Positions 8,945 through 19,433 of a DNA stretch of 20,477 nt are shown piece after piece. Each line of letters begins with the position of its first letter. Positions within the stretch are counted from its first letter, which is position 1. Below the pieces are notes generated by a model. The model saw only the letters and a program-made list of their open reading frames with translations. It was not told the DNA's origin and ran no database searches. The position numbers were made by a program, and so were the translations under genes. Origin of the DNA: Gryganskiella cystojenkinii (Eukaryota > Mortierellomycota > Mortierellomycetes > Mortierellales > Mortierellaceae); NCBI GenBank assembly GCA_015852425.1, contig JAAAIG010000300.1, positions 1-20,477 on the forward strand. The letters run 5' to 3'.

Positions 8945-9183
8945 TCAGAACGGAAAATAGCTCCTTTTATTGATTTTTTTTTTCTTGGAAAGAGATAGAC
9001 AAAAAGGACCGTACATTTACAAAGAGATGGTTGTCCTACATTCCAGCACCTTCCTTCTCAGCAATCTGTTCCACCCTCGCTATACCAACATTCCCATCAA
9101 CAGATACATCTTGTAACAAAAAAAAACTGAAATGAAGCGTAATATTGCTGATATGTACAGTTTCGCGCAACAGGCTACGTTCT
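8945..9183. other. Convergent intergenic gap between the PAH-repeat gene and LIG4
   Basis: The two genes end 239 nt apart and face each other. Minus-strand AATAAA copies occur at 9188-9183, overlapping the LIG4 stop, and at 8971-8966, about 213 nt past it. If the distal one is used, the LIG4 3' UTR would reach nearly to the PAH stop codon. I see no coding sequence in the gap. Confidence 0.5.
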
Positions 9184-12100
9184 TTATTGGCTCAGCAGGT
9201 CGTAAAGAGACGACGATGATGACGAGGAGAGAGATGGATAGAACCCTTCTTCGGGTAACGTATACTGCTTGTTGTGCGATTGAATCACCCAAGTCGAGGT
9301 CACCAATCGGGGTCTCGGCAAGGCCAACGAACCGGTACCAGTAAACGAAGCAGCCTCGTCCGCAGCTCGGATCTCAGAGTACCCATAAATGGACTTGACC
9401 TGTATGGCCTTGGACCATTCCTCGACCGGATCCAGGTACATGGGATCAAAGAGAATACAGATCCTGGTCGGCATTCCAAAGTCATCGTCGTCATTCTCGT
9501 GATCACTTTCGCTATGAGCCATCTTTTCTTGATGGCTCTTGCGAAGACGATCTCGGAAGAGTCTCTGACAGTGTTCGATCGTGCTCTTCTCCTCGGAAAT
9601 GACTTGAGCCCCATGATGCTTGAGGATGATAGAGACCATGTCCAAACTATAAAAGCGCACGAGTTATGAAGAGTATTAGATCCGTACCACCTTTGAGTAT
9701 ATCCACACAAGCGCAAGTAAATAGTCTGATCCTCTGATCAGCTCTGCGGTCTTACTTGTTTCGACAAATAGAGTAGTTGCTCAACTTTTTGAGCGTGTGG
9801 TCACGATCGTTCCTTCGGTCTATTTCGGTCTCCTCGTATGCCCGATAACGTTCACGGCTTGAGGAAGGAGAGCGTGTAACATCATCAGTGTCCATATCCT
9901 CCAACACTCGCTCAATACTCGCGTCTCGTTGGATCCGCCAATCGTCCAGGGCTTTGGACATGACATCAAACATGTTCTCGATTGGAGGATGGTCCAGCGG
10001 TTCTGTCTGATCGCCGCTGCCGGCGGCGGCATGGTGATGATCGCGGTTCCGCTTGGTGGCCTTGCGTGGCCGTCCTATCACGGAGTTCTCGCGCTCTTCC
10101 TCCTTGATCTTCATCTTTCTCGTCATCAAAAGCGATTCGAGGTAGTCCTCGGGTTTCGGTGGGTATACGATAAAGACCTTCATGCCTTGGAATAGACCCA
10201 GGGGTCCCTGCAACTCTCCATCAGTACCATAGTACTTGCGCGTCAGTGAGGCGGCGATGCTCCGAGCGCGGGTTGCCTCTTGTTCTTCCAACAGCTCATT
10301 CGGATGTTCGAGTTCCATTTGGAGGATCGCCTGCTTGGTGTCATGGTCTAGCACTCCGTCCTCGACGTTAGTTCGTTTGGTGATTGCGGCGGCTCCACTG
10401 CCAATGGTCTCCTGCTGATCATTGCTTCCCTCTCGAATGTCGGGTTGACTGAGCGTGGACGACGTAGACGACTGAGACAATGCTGTAGGCTCGATTTGGT
10501 CCAACAGGTTGTTGATACGTTTTACTTTGATCTTGGCGGCCTTCTCCGCGGCCATCTTAAGTCGTCGCTGTTCCACTACCTGACTTCGGTTGGGCATATT
10601 CTTCAAGATCTGATAAATATTCGTAAATATGTATATCAGTATTACGTCGCTTCGACAAGGTGTTTCATTGCTGCCATTTCCCTTTGCTGCACCCTTTACC
10701 TCTTCAAAGGCCTCCATGGTTAGCGGTTCAAGGTACGAGTCATTGAATTCGTCCATGATCAATCGGAACTGCTTTTCTGTCTCTCGAGTAGCGAACAGCA
10801 TGTACCTAGTTCGTTTTCAGGCGACAAAACCACCGATATCAGCTTAAGGGGTCACTTGTGGATGAGGCAAACAGTCGGTCAGGGTGGTCGTTTACAACTT
10901 ACTTTGGATTCAAGGGGATCAATCGACGCTCTTCAACACAGTCGCGGATCCAGGATGGCAGAACGATATTTCTGTTACCCATGTCCTTCAACCCCTTTAG
11001 GTCCGGCCCTAATTGAGGAAACACCCCGAGATACAACATGTCAGTTAAAGCAGTCATGACGAGCCATTATACATTTTTAGTCGTAGAACCACCACGGTCA
11101 ACTTTATACCATCCGTGCCGGCGATGACGATTGTGTTGTCAAACTTTTCAGACTGTGACTGGACGCCTCCGTACTCCTTGATCATAATTTCAAGTTTCTT
11201 CTTGTCCTGAACAGTGTCCCCTCGACGGACGTAAAAGATTTGCCCTTTGAAGATGTCCTCTGCCAACTTGACCTTGCTTGTGTCAGTGCCAATGATTGAC
11301 GGGAGTAGGTAAGGCTGTGCGCTCTATTAAAAGAGAGAAAGAAAGAAAAAAAAAGATTTCAGAAGTCGAGTCAGTTTCGTTAACGCCACCTCAATCCACT
11401 CAAGTTTCTCTATGTAAATCCATGTGCAGAGTGCATTACCTTGCGTGGTGCTCCAGACTTTGTTTTCTTCGAGGCGGCACTATTATTGGACAAGAAGTAA
11501 GAAAGAATGGGTCAAACATAACTCTGATGGCGAGGTAAAGGATGCAGGGAATGATTAAAGGCGGCTCATCAGCACATCAATGACGAATTTACCTCGAACG
11601 ACCACTCTCCTCAGCCTTGCCTGTCAGCTTTCCGGCATAATCCTTGTTCAGTCGGAAAAGTTCGCTCAAGGTCAGACAAGAGTTTGCATCCTTGTCCTCA
11701 CGAATATGAAGGAACCGCGGGAATCGTAAAGTGTAATCGCATGCGTATGAAGTCGAGTTGGAAACGATCTCGGCAGCCTTGATCTCGACAACAATAGACC
11801 TGAAAAAGATGTTATCCACGAAGAGGGGTCGGTGAACATCCATGTCCTCACATACCGGCCATTATGATAGGAACTAAACTCGCTTACTTTTCAGGATCGA
11901 TAATGACATCAGGCCGCATCTTTGCATTGTCGATCAGATCAACCCAAGGGTTGTTACGGTAGTGCTTAAATTCTTTCCAGTGCGGACTAAGTCTTCGACT
12001 AGGTGCGGATCAAATTCCAGGAACCCTGGACATCAGTACATGATGCTCTTCTTTCTCCTGCGTATATACACGGTGGTAAAAAAAACAAGGATAAGGTTCT

Positions 12101-14252
12101 CTTTTACCTGAACTCGCCCATCTGATCAAATGAGAACCCAGTACCGAATTTACAAAATGTCATAAACTTTTTGCCATCCTGAGCTCGGCCGATATCATCC
12201 CGGACTGCACATAAGTACGAGGACACCACACCCTGACCGCCACGCGATCCTGATCCGTAATAGCCTCCAACAATCAAGACATCCAGGGTTTGACCTTTGC
12301 TATCCATGTATTCGGGCTTAATCTTGATCCATTCGGATCCTCGACCATTGGGTATATATTTGGATTTGGGGTCCTTGATGATCACGCCTTCTTGTCGGTC
12401 CTCGACTGCAGTATCGATAGCATCGATGATATGTTGCTCGGTCGTACCGATCTGGTGCTGAAGGATCTGGATACGACCTTCTTCCTCTCTTGGGATCAGG
12501 GCGGGCAACATCTCTTGTCTCGCTTCCAGAGGGTGTTCGATTAGAGATGCGCCATTCATGAACAAGACATCGAACACGTACACTACAGAGTTACGGAGAC
12601 AAATCGACAATACAGTTAAAAAAACTTTTTTTTTTTTTTTGAAACTCTCCAAGCATGTGATTTCATAACTGAGAAACTTACAGAATGGCCTTCGCTTGTG
12701 TTCGTCAGTTGAATGGTCCCCCCCTGCCGTCTTGACCGTTCCAAACTTCAAGATCTCCTTTGTCGCTGGATCGTATTCGAGCATCTCGCCATCGAGGATC
12801 AAGCTCTCGGCCTTGGACGTGATCAACGGATGCAGGAACGGAGTCAGGGATCCCTCATTCGGTGTCGCCCCATAGAGACGTGTAAACTCTGTCGAATTTC
12901 TTGACCAATACCGATAATTCTCTCCATCCTTGTGAACCTGAACGCGTTCACCATCCAACTTGTTCTCGATCCAGAACGGATGCATTCTCATCAGCTCGAC
13001 GACCTCCTTGGCACTGTGAATTTTTTTCGAGAGCATGGGTTTAAACGGGTTCATGAGCGTTACCGATGACGTAGAGATTCGGACATGAAGATCGGCACAG
13101 TCCATGACGGTCTTGCGGAGGTCCGAACAGACGTTGAAGAGGTCGGCGGCGTCGGGGTGATAGCAGGGCAAAACCGAGTTTTCGCTCATTTTGATCTTTA
13201 AATCTCGGTTGATGATCCGGATGATCCATTTGTTTTCCCGTGCAGTGTAATGTTGTACTAGGGTCCTGAAGGCTTCAAGATTGGTCGAGTCCCTATAAAA
13301 CAGTTTTTTGTGCGATGATGAAATGTCAATAACAATGAGGTCGTTGATAGATTATAGATATTATTTGTTGACTGTGTACTTACTTTTTTGACAAGCCTGT
13401 CAAGAGCTTGTTGACATCGCGGATAGTGTGGCCCTGAGGCACAGTCACGGAGGACCGACTCACAATCACGTCGTAGGCGACCATACTGAAATCTCCTGTC
13501 GAGTCCTAATTCTCGAGAGTTCAGCAAATAAGCGTCAGCACCATGAATTTTAATTGTTAAAAAAATAAATCGATCGAAACATGTCGACGTCCCATACCCG
13601 CATTCCTTCTTTCCAGTGCTTGAGTTTGTAAGCCGGTTCCGAGTCTCTGGGGATATTCAGACTCTGGATATACATGTCTGCCATTTTGGATTCTTTGAGT
13701 CCATATCGACCGCGTTCGCGGTCAAGCTACGAAACGATAAAACATGATTAGCAACTGGAAAGTGTTCCCAGATATTAGAGGTAGCTTTGTGTCTATTTTT
13801 ATCCACTTACACCGGGCAACAATAAACGAATGACAGGGAACATGTTCCCGTAGCCGTTTGCTCGCCAGCTCTAAAAAGGCATAAAGGTTCCATAAAAAGA
13901 GTCAAATAAAGATAAACCAAAATATAATGCGCGACAAAGAAACAGGCGTGACAACGTCGTTTCTTCCCCAGTAGGGAACAAGCGCGGTTGAAGAAAATAC
14001 TGTGTTTCGTATAGCGAGGTTTTGTCCTTGTGTTTCATATCGTTGTCCATGCTTATTTACCCTAAAGTATTCGGACAAGAGTTTGCCCTTTTCGTTTGAT
14101 TTCTTGGACATTTCCTCGAGGAGCATGACGAGGTCAAAGAACGGTGGACTGGGCACAGAAGGGTCATCGTCCGGTTGAGACCGTGGTGCGGATGCACTCG
14201 TTGCTGTTGTGGTTGAAGTGTTTTTCTTGGGCGAGCTATCTGGACTTGACAT
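9184..14252 (-). CDS. LIG4: DNA ligase IV (ATP-dependent, non-homologous end joining)
   Basis: Fourteen minus-strand exons: 14252-14061, 13870-13811, 13726-13598, 13505-13384, 13292-12682, 12582-12108, 11998-11888, 11799-11593, 11479-11440, 11323-11110, 11008-10903, 10805-10700, 10609-9756, 9646-9184. They give 1229 residues; human LIG4 has 911. The enzyme seals double-strand breaks in the nucleus with an XRCC4/Lif1 partner. Visible: N-terminal DNA-binding domain (about 35-240, LDRERGRYGLKE); nucleotidyltransferase motif I ENKLDGER with AMP-accepting K279; motif IIIa YVFDVLF (373-379); motif IV EGVIIK (436-441); motif V WIKIKPEY (456-463); OB-fold with VEIKAAEIV. BRCT1 lies at about 673-755. 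An XRCC4-binding clamp resembling the human one lies at about 765-795 (DEFNDSYLEP). BRCT2 is split by a long insert. Some donors and acceptors have close alternatives; the catalytic core is certain. Confidence 0.93.
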
Positions 14253-14295
14253 GGTGCATTGTCGCGCGAAAGTCGGTGTGCAAGAAAACAAAAGT

Positions 14296-14304
14296 GGTGG
14301 CAAA
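14296..14304 (+). promoter_or_regulatory. PACE-like element GGTGGCAAA (Rpn4-type site)
   Basis: Exact match to the nonamer known in Saccharomyces as the proteasome-associated control element bound by Rpn4. It points toward the alpha-5 gene, 325 nt before its ATG, and lies 43 nt upstream of the LIG4 ATG. It may therefore fall in the LIG4 leader. Conservation of the regulator in this fungus is not shown by the window. Confidence 0.5.
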
Positions 14305-14347
14305 AGAAGAGACAAAGTGAAGGTGTGATTCCTCAAAATTGGAAATT

Positions 14348-14356
14348 GGCGGCAAA
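14348..14356 (+). promoter_or_regulatory. PACE variant GGCGGCAAA
   Basis: One-base variant (T to C at position 3) of the GGTGGCAAA element, in the same orientation, 52 nt downstream of the exact copy and 273 nt before the alpha-5 start. Pairing of two near-identical nonamers in a proteasome promoter supports a real regulatory role. Confidence 0.4.
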
Positions 14357-14396
14357 TTGAATGAAAGCGGCGAGGGAGAGCAGTCACTTTTCGAGG

Positions 14397-14403
14397 TGAC
14401 GTA
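14397..14403 (+). promoter_or_regulatory. TGACGTA bZIP (CRE/ATF-like) half-site
   Basis: TGACGTA in the centre of the LIG4/alpha-5 divergent promoter, resembling ATF/CREB-type sites. A single short match carries limited weight. Confidence 0.25.
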
Positions 14404-14404
14404 G

Positions 14405-15906
<1,502 letters not shown>

Positions 15907-16358
15907 AAAAAAAATGGAGGTTGAAACAGAACAAACCAGACATATTTTTTTCCCCCCCTCAATAAAATGAATATCCAAAAAAAAACCCCCTCCCTAAGAA
16001 GAACGAGCGTTATGGTTGCCTGTTGTATGGTAGGGAAATAGCCTATTCAACCGAATGTACATCATGAGTACACGCACACATGAAGAGGTCAATTGTCAAT
16101 TATGGTTGCAACAACAGCGTTGATGGTCCAGTAGGCATCAGAGGGTTTTCTCGAAAGATCTCAAGAAACTCTTCCGCTTTCCTTGTAAAGGTTGAGAGGG
16201 GATAGTGCAGCGAAGCTGCTCAAGCAACAATTTGACTTTTTTTTTTGACAGTCACTTTGTACCATGTCTGGCTGACGTGTCCTTTAATATTTTGGAGTGA
16301 TCCACTCTTTTTCTTCATCAACTGCTCCTACTTTTCTCAAGAACGCGCTCTATACCCA
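15907..16358. other. Intergenic region between alpha-5 and the acetyltransferase gene
   Basis: About 450 nt. The first 90 nt are homopolymer-rich (A, T and C runs) and carry an AATAAA. The last 110 nt are T/C-rich and form the leader of the acetyltransferase gene. That leader includes a short upstream frame at 16264-16275 (ATG, two codons, TGA). I see no RNA gene or conserved coding segment. Confidence 0.5.
15961..15966 (+). terminator. Putative polyadenylation signal (AATAAA) of proteasome alpha-5
   Basis: AATAAA 55 nt after the alpha-5 stop codon, with a T-rich stretch just upstream and A runs just downstream. Confidence 0.55.
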
Positions 16359-17061
16359 ATGGCCGATACTAAGACTAGCAAGGATCTCGACCTTGTGTAC
16401 AGAGTACTCCCGCAGGAACACATTGCTCGTGCGGCCGAAATTGAAGTAGCAGGTAGGGCAATGTTTGCATTATCAAAAGACAGAAAACATTGAAAGTGAC
16501 GAATCGCAAGAATTCAAATATTGAAATCGTTGTGCCGTTTTTTTTTCAACCGATGATGACATTATACAACCAGGCTATCCAGAGTCCGAGGCGGCGACGC
16601 TCGAAACGCTAACGTACCGCCAAAAGGTCGCGCCTGAATTGTTCCTCGGATGTTACCTCCGTGTACCAAGCAAAGATGGCCAGAGGGAAGACGATCAAGA
16701 GTTGGTGGGGTATGTCGTCTCAACTTTGGCCGCCGGTGAGCACCTGACCCACGACGCCATGTATTCGCACGATCTCAATGGGACAGGCGTGTGTATCCAT
16801 TCCGTCTGTGTGAACCCTGTGTACCATCGTCGAGGCATTGCGAGAAGGATGATGAATCATTACACGGAGCATTTGAAGGAGCTCAAGTCTAGTCATCAAG
16901 AGGAATTCGAAGGACGAAGATATGGACAGTTGGAGCGTGCACTTCTGATTGCTCATGAGGGCCTGATTGGTCTTTATGCTGGGGCTGGATACAAGCTGAT
17001 CGGACCGAGCGAAGTTGTTTACGGTCCAGAGCCTTGGTATGAGATGGTCCAGACCTTGTAG
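16359..17061 (+). CDS. GNAT-family N-acetyltransferase, arylalkylamine/polyamine type (AANAT-like)
   Basis: Exons 16359-16452 and 16574-17061 give 193 residues, close to animal AANAT (about 207) and yeast Paa1 (about 190). The intron is 121 nt, phase 1. The family transfers acetyl from acetyl-CoA to arylalkylamines such as serotonin or to polyamines; the substrate here cannot be told. The order is AAEIEVAGYPESEAATLETL at the N-terminus (substrate side). Next comes strand 4, GVCIHSVCVNP, with H107 at a position matching a proton-relay His of AANAT. The acetyl-CoA pyrophosphate loop YHRRGIARRM is at 116-124. GLYAGAGY has Y166 where AANAT has its catalytic Tyr. The C-terminus GPSEVVYGPEPWYEMV is typical of fungal members. 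The ATG at 16359 is the first in-frame Met; nothing before it looks conserved. Likely cytosolic, as no signal or membrane segment is seen. Confidence 0.88.
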
Positions 17062-17117
17062 TATGATTTAGCCAGTTTTCTCATGTTTCGCTTTGCCATA
17101 TCCTTCAGCCGTTGCAA

Positions 17118-17123
17118 AATAAA
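17118..17123 (+). terminator. Putative polyadenylation signal (AATAAA) of the acetyltransferase gene
   Basis: AATAAA 57 nt after the stop codon at 17061, the same spacing as for alpha-5. Confidence 0.55.
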
Positions 17124-17182
17124 ACGATTGCGCCCATGGGCTGGAGACAATGAACGCCGAACCTTAGAAGAGGTCAGATTGT

Positions 17183-17213
17183 GTATATATATATGTGTGT
17201 GTGGGGGGGGGGG
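17183..17213 (+). repeat. TA/TG dinucleotide repeat running into an 11-G homopolymer
   Basis: Five TA units, then TG units, then eleven G (17203-17213). A run of seven C lies at 17249-17255, so the two could pair across a 35-nt loop. Confidence 0.8.
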
Positions 17214-17489
17214 TGTTCTCTGCAGTACTTAACAGTACGCTAATCAATCCCCCCCGTCTTTTACTTTTACTTTAATTCCAATGCATGCAGTTGCGTGGTT
17301 TTGTGGTTGTATGTTTTCTTGATTTTTGGTTTTTTGTCGAGCGGGAGAGGAAAGGCGGTTAGGCGATTGCCCTTTGATGCGCATGGCAAAAGTCTGGATA
17401 TCAACAGCAAACAATAGGGCGAATCAAAGGGGTCGAGTCTTTTAGGCGCGATATGCGAGTCCTGCATGCACCTCCACACTGCTAGGCTT

Positions 17490-17498
17490 TCTCGCTCT

Positions 17499-17530
<32 letters not shown>

Positions 17531-17531
17531 G
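17490..17531 (+). repeat. CT microsatellite with CTCG interruptions
   Basis: CT-dinucleotide tract with TCGC interruptions at its left end, in non-coding sequence. Confidence 0.8.
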
Positions 17532-18610
17532 GACTCATTTGTCTTTTGGCTCTCGCTCTCTTCTCTCGAATGATCGACGCAGCCCCTGAATTTTTTTTTT
17601 TGTCTTTGCCCTTTGTTCAGTTATTTGAGCGCGTTAATTTGAACCACTGCATCATTCAATAGGCCTTTGAACCACAGGTCCACAACAGTTGCATGCGGGA
17701 CAGAGGGTTAATATATTTTGGGACAATCATGCATGTCATTCCACCACCAACCTTTGTCTTTTTCTTTCATTTCTGCCAAAAAAAAAAAACAACAACACAT
17801 GGATCATTTGATGAAAGGAAAGGAAGTGAGGAGTGCGAGATGTTGATTAACGTTGTTTTCATGACCTTATTTGTACTACCAACTTCTTTGGATGATGGAA
17901 AATTTATTTTATTTTGCATTCATTGTGGATTTTCACAATGGTGGAGAGAAAGCACATATGAAAGACAGAGATAGCTTTTTGGCGCGAAAGCGTTCGAAAG
18001 TCTTTTCCTCCAAACCACAAGCGGCAGAGAACAACCAAGAAAAACATTCATTACTTCGTGGTCTAATTATCTCCGATCTCACGCCTGGAATTAGAGAAAA
18101 CACTCGCTGTCTTGCCACAAGAAAAAATTGCTGGTTTTCTTTTGGCCTTTCATCTTGATTGGAACGGAACTCTCCATTGTTTTTTCTCGCGTCGTACAAC
18201 TGTCGTCAGACAAGGGGCGAACCAAAAAAAAAAAACAGAGAGGACTGAACAACAGCGATGCTGCTGAAGACTAGAAACAAAAAATGAGGACAAACAAATC
18301 GTCTGTCTTTCAAACTCTCTCGCACCACTTGTTGTTCGGCGATTTTGATGCCCGATGACAAGAAGAAGGCAACACAGGGAATGGAAGGGGTTTTGGCCGA
18401 CGTTTACTTTTGTTTGTCCTATTCTCGCCGCGCTTGACTCTTTCCTTCCTTCCCTCCTAGTCCGCTTTTTCTTTTGTTTTCTCAATGAAAAACCAGGTGG
18501 GAAGGACACGTTTGTTTGTTTACGCTGTTTGTTGTACAGTACTTTTAGAAGATCTTGCTTTGACCTCTTCCTCTCCCTTCCCTCGCTTTTTTGATCAGCT
18601 TTTTTGACGA

Positions 18611-18683
18611 GGCACCGCCGAGGTTTGGGGAAACTCTCGGCTGAGAATGGTTGTCTCTACAGGACGCTAACATAAAAGGTGTC
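18611..18683 (+). ncRNA. Candidate structured RNA element (three-way junction by hand folding)
   Basis: By eye, GGCACC (18611-18616) can pair with GGTGTC (18678-18683, one G-U) and close a junction. Inside is a strong hairpin: GCCGAG+GTTT (18617-18626) pairs with AAAC+CTCGGC (18631-18641, one bulged T) over a GGGG loop. A short second arm pairs GAGA (18643-18646) with TCTC (18654-18657). It sits in a gene-free region. I know of no RNA family it matches, and chance folding is possible. Confidence 0.2.
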
Positions 18684-18768
18684 CGCTGTGGTCTCGCTTG
18701 TACAGTCCTGCCTTCAGACCTTTCGATCTTCATATCCTTTAAAAAAAGATTGATCAATCATGGATATG

Positions 18769-18790
18769 TTTTATTTATTTATTTATTTTT
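18769..18790 (+). repeat. TTTA tetranucleotide repeat
   Basis: Four TTTA units ending in a T run. Read on the minus strand this gives repeated AATAAA motifs, which could serve as the polyadenylation signal of the minus-strand gene whose coding part ends at 19434. Confidence 0.75.
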
Positions 18791-19433
18791 TTGAGTGAAA
18801 GCAAGAGAGGTGATACATAACGATTGGATGCGACAAAGGACAAGAAGCAAAGGAAAACTAGTATTACATGTTTTACAAAAAAGAGATCTAACAAGGGAAG
18901 GTGTACACAAATGGGAGGAAAAGTAGAGTAAGAGGAGGAAGGAGGAGGAGGGGGACACGAACGTGACCCTCGTTTTTTTTCGACTCCGATTACCGCGTTC
19001 AACTTCTTCTGATCTGTTGAACGGGTTACAAAAGAGACGAAGAGAGGAGAGGAATATAAACAATGGGAATTGGGACAGAAACCCAGTGGAACACCAATGG
19101 AACACTAATGGAAAAGATTGGAATGGGAGGACAAACAAAAAAGAAGGGACCATGGTCCGACGCAAATGCCAACGGTATGCAATGGTAAAAAAAGAAGGGA
19201 AAAAAAGACTGGAAAATGTTACAGTGGGAGAAGGATTGGGATTGTCGGGCGGGGTAGGTAGATCATGTCAGCCTTCGAGGAATCAGGACAGGGCAAGACG
19301 ACCAAAGCTTTTCAGGGGACAGAATCTGATTTCTCTGACAGAGGGAAGGGATGACAATGATGACATCGATCCTCCCCTTATCCCCACTCCACCCCTTTTT
19401 AGCTCGATCTTGAGGGCTTTGTTCTAAATTTTC

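Larger units (their letters stand above)
17062..19433. other. 2.4-kb stretch with no supportable protein gene
   Basis: Open frames up to about 150 codons exist on both strands, but all are low-complexity, lack conserved blocks and overlap one another. The region holds TA/TG, poly-G, CT and TTTA simple repeats and a potential multi-branch RNA fold at 18611-18683. The right part (about 18770-19433) may be a long 3' UTR of the minus-strand gene ending at 19434. The nearest minus-strand AATAAA copies downstream of that stop lie in the TTTA repeat near 18770-18787. Confidence 0.5.

Noticed and set aside
11100..11115. Donor GTTGAC for LIG4 intron 10 (a few bases after GGTATAAA).
   Set aside because: It gives a stop soon after joining to exon 11. 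The donor GTATAA at 11109 restores phase and produces a family-like BRCT1 sequence.
17693..18509. Several overlapping frames of 80-120 codons on both strands.
   Set aside because: Phe/Ser/Lys-rich translations with no splice-supported extension or recognisable motif.
18611..18700. TPP riboswitch, because GGCTGAGA follows a hairpin in 18617-18646.
   Set aside because: The second conserved half (GAACCTGA and the following stem) is missing, the flanking strand polarity is wrong for the P2 helix, and no thiamine gene or intron is nearby.
18963..19427. A plus-strand frame of about 150 codons opposite the 3' side of the last gene.
   Set aside because: Composition is low-complexity, with no domain-like pattern and no good start. 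More likely antisense of a 3' UTR.
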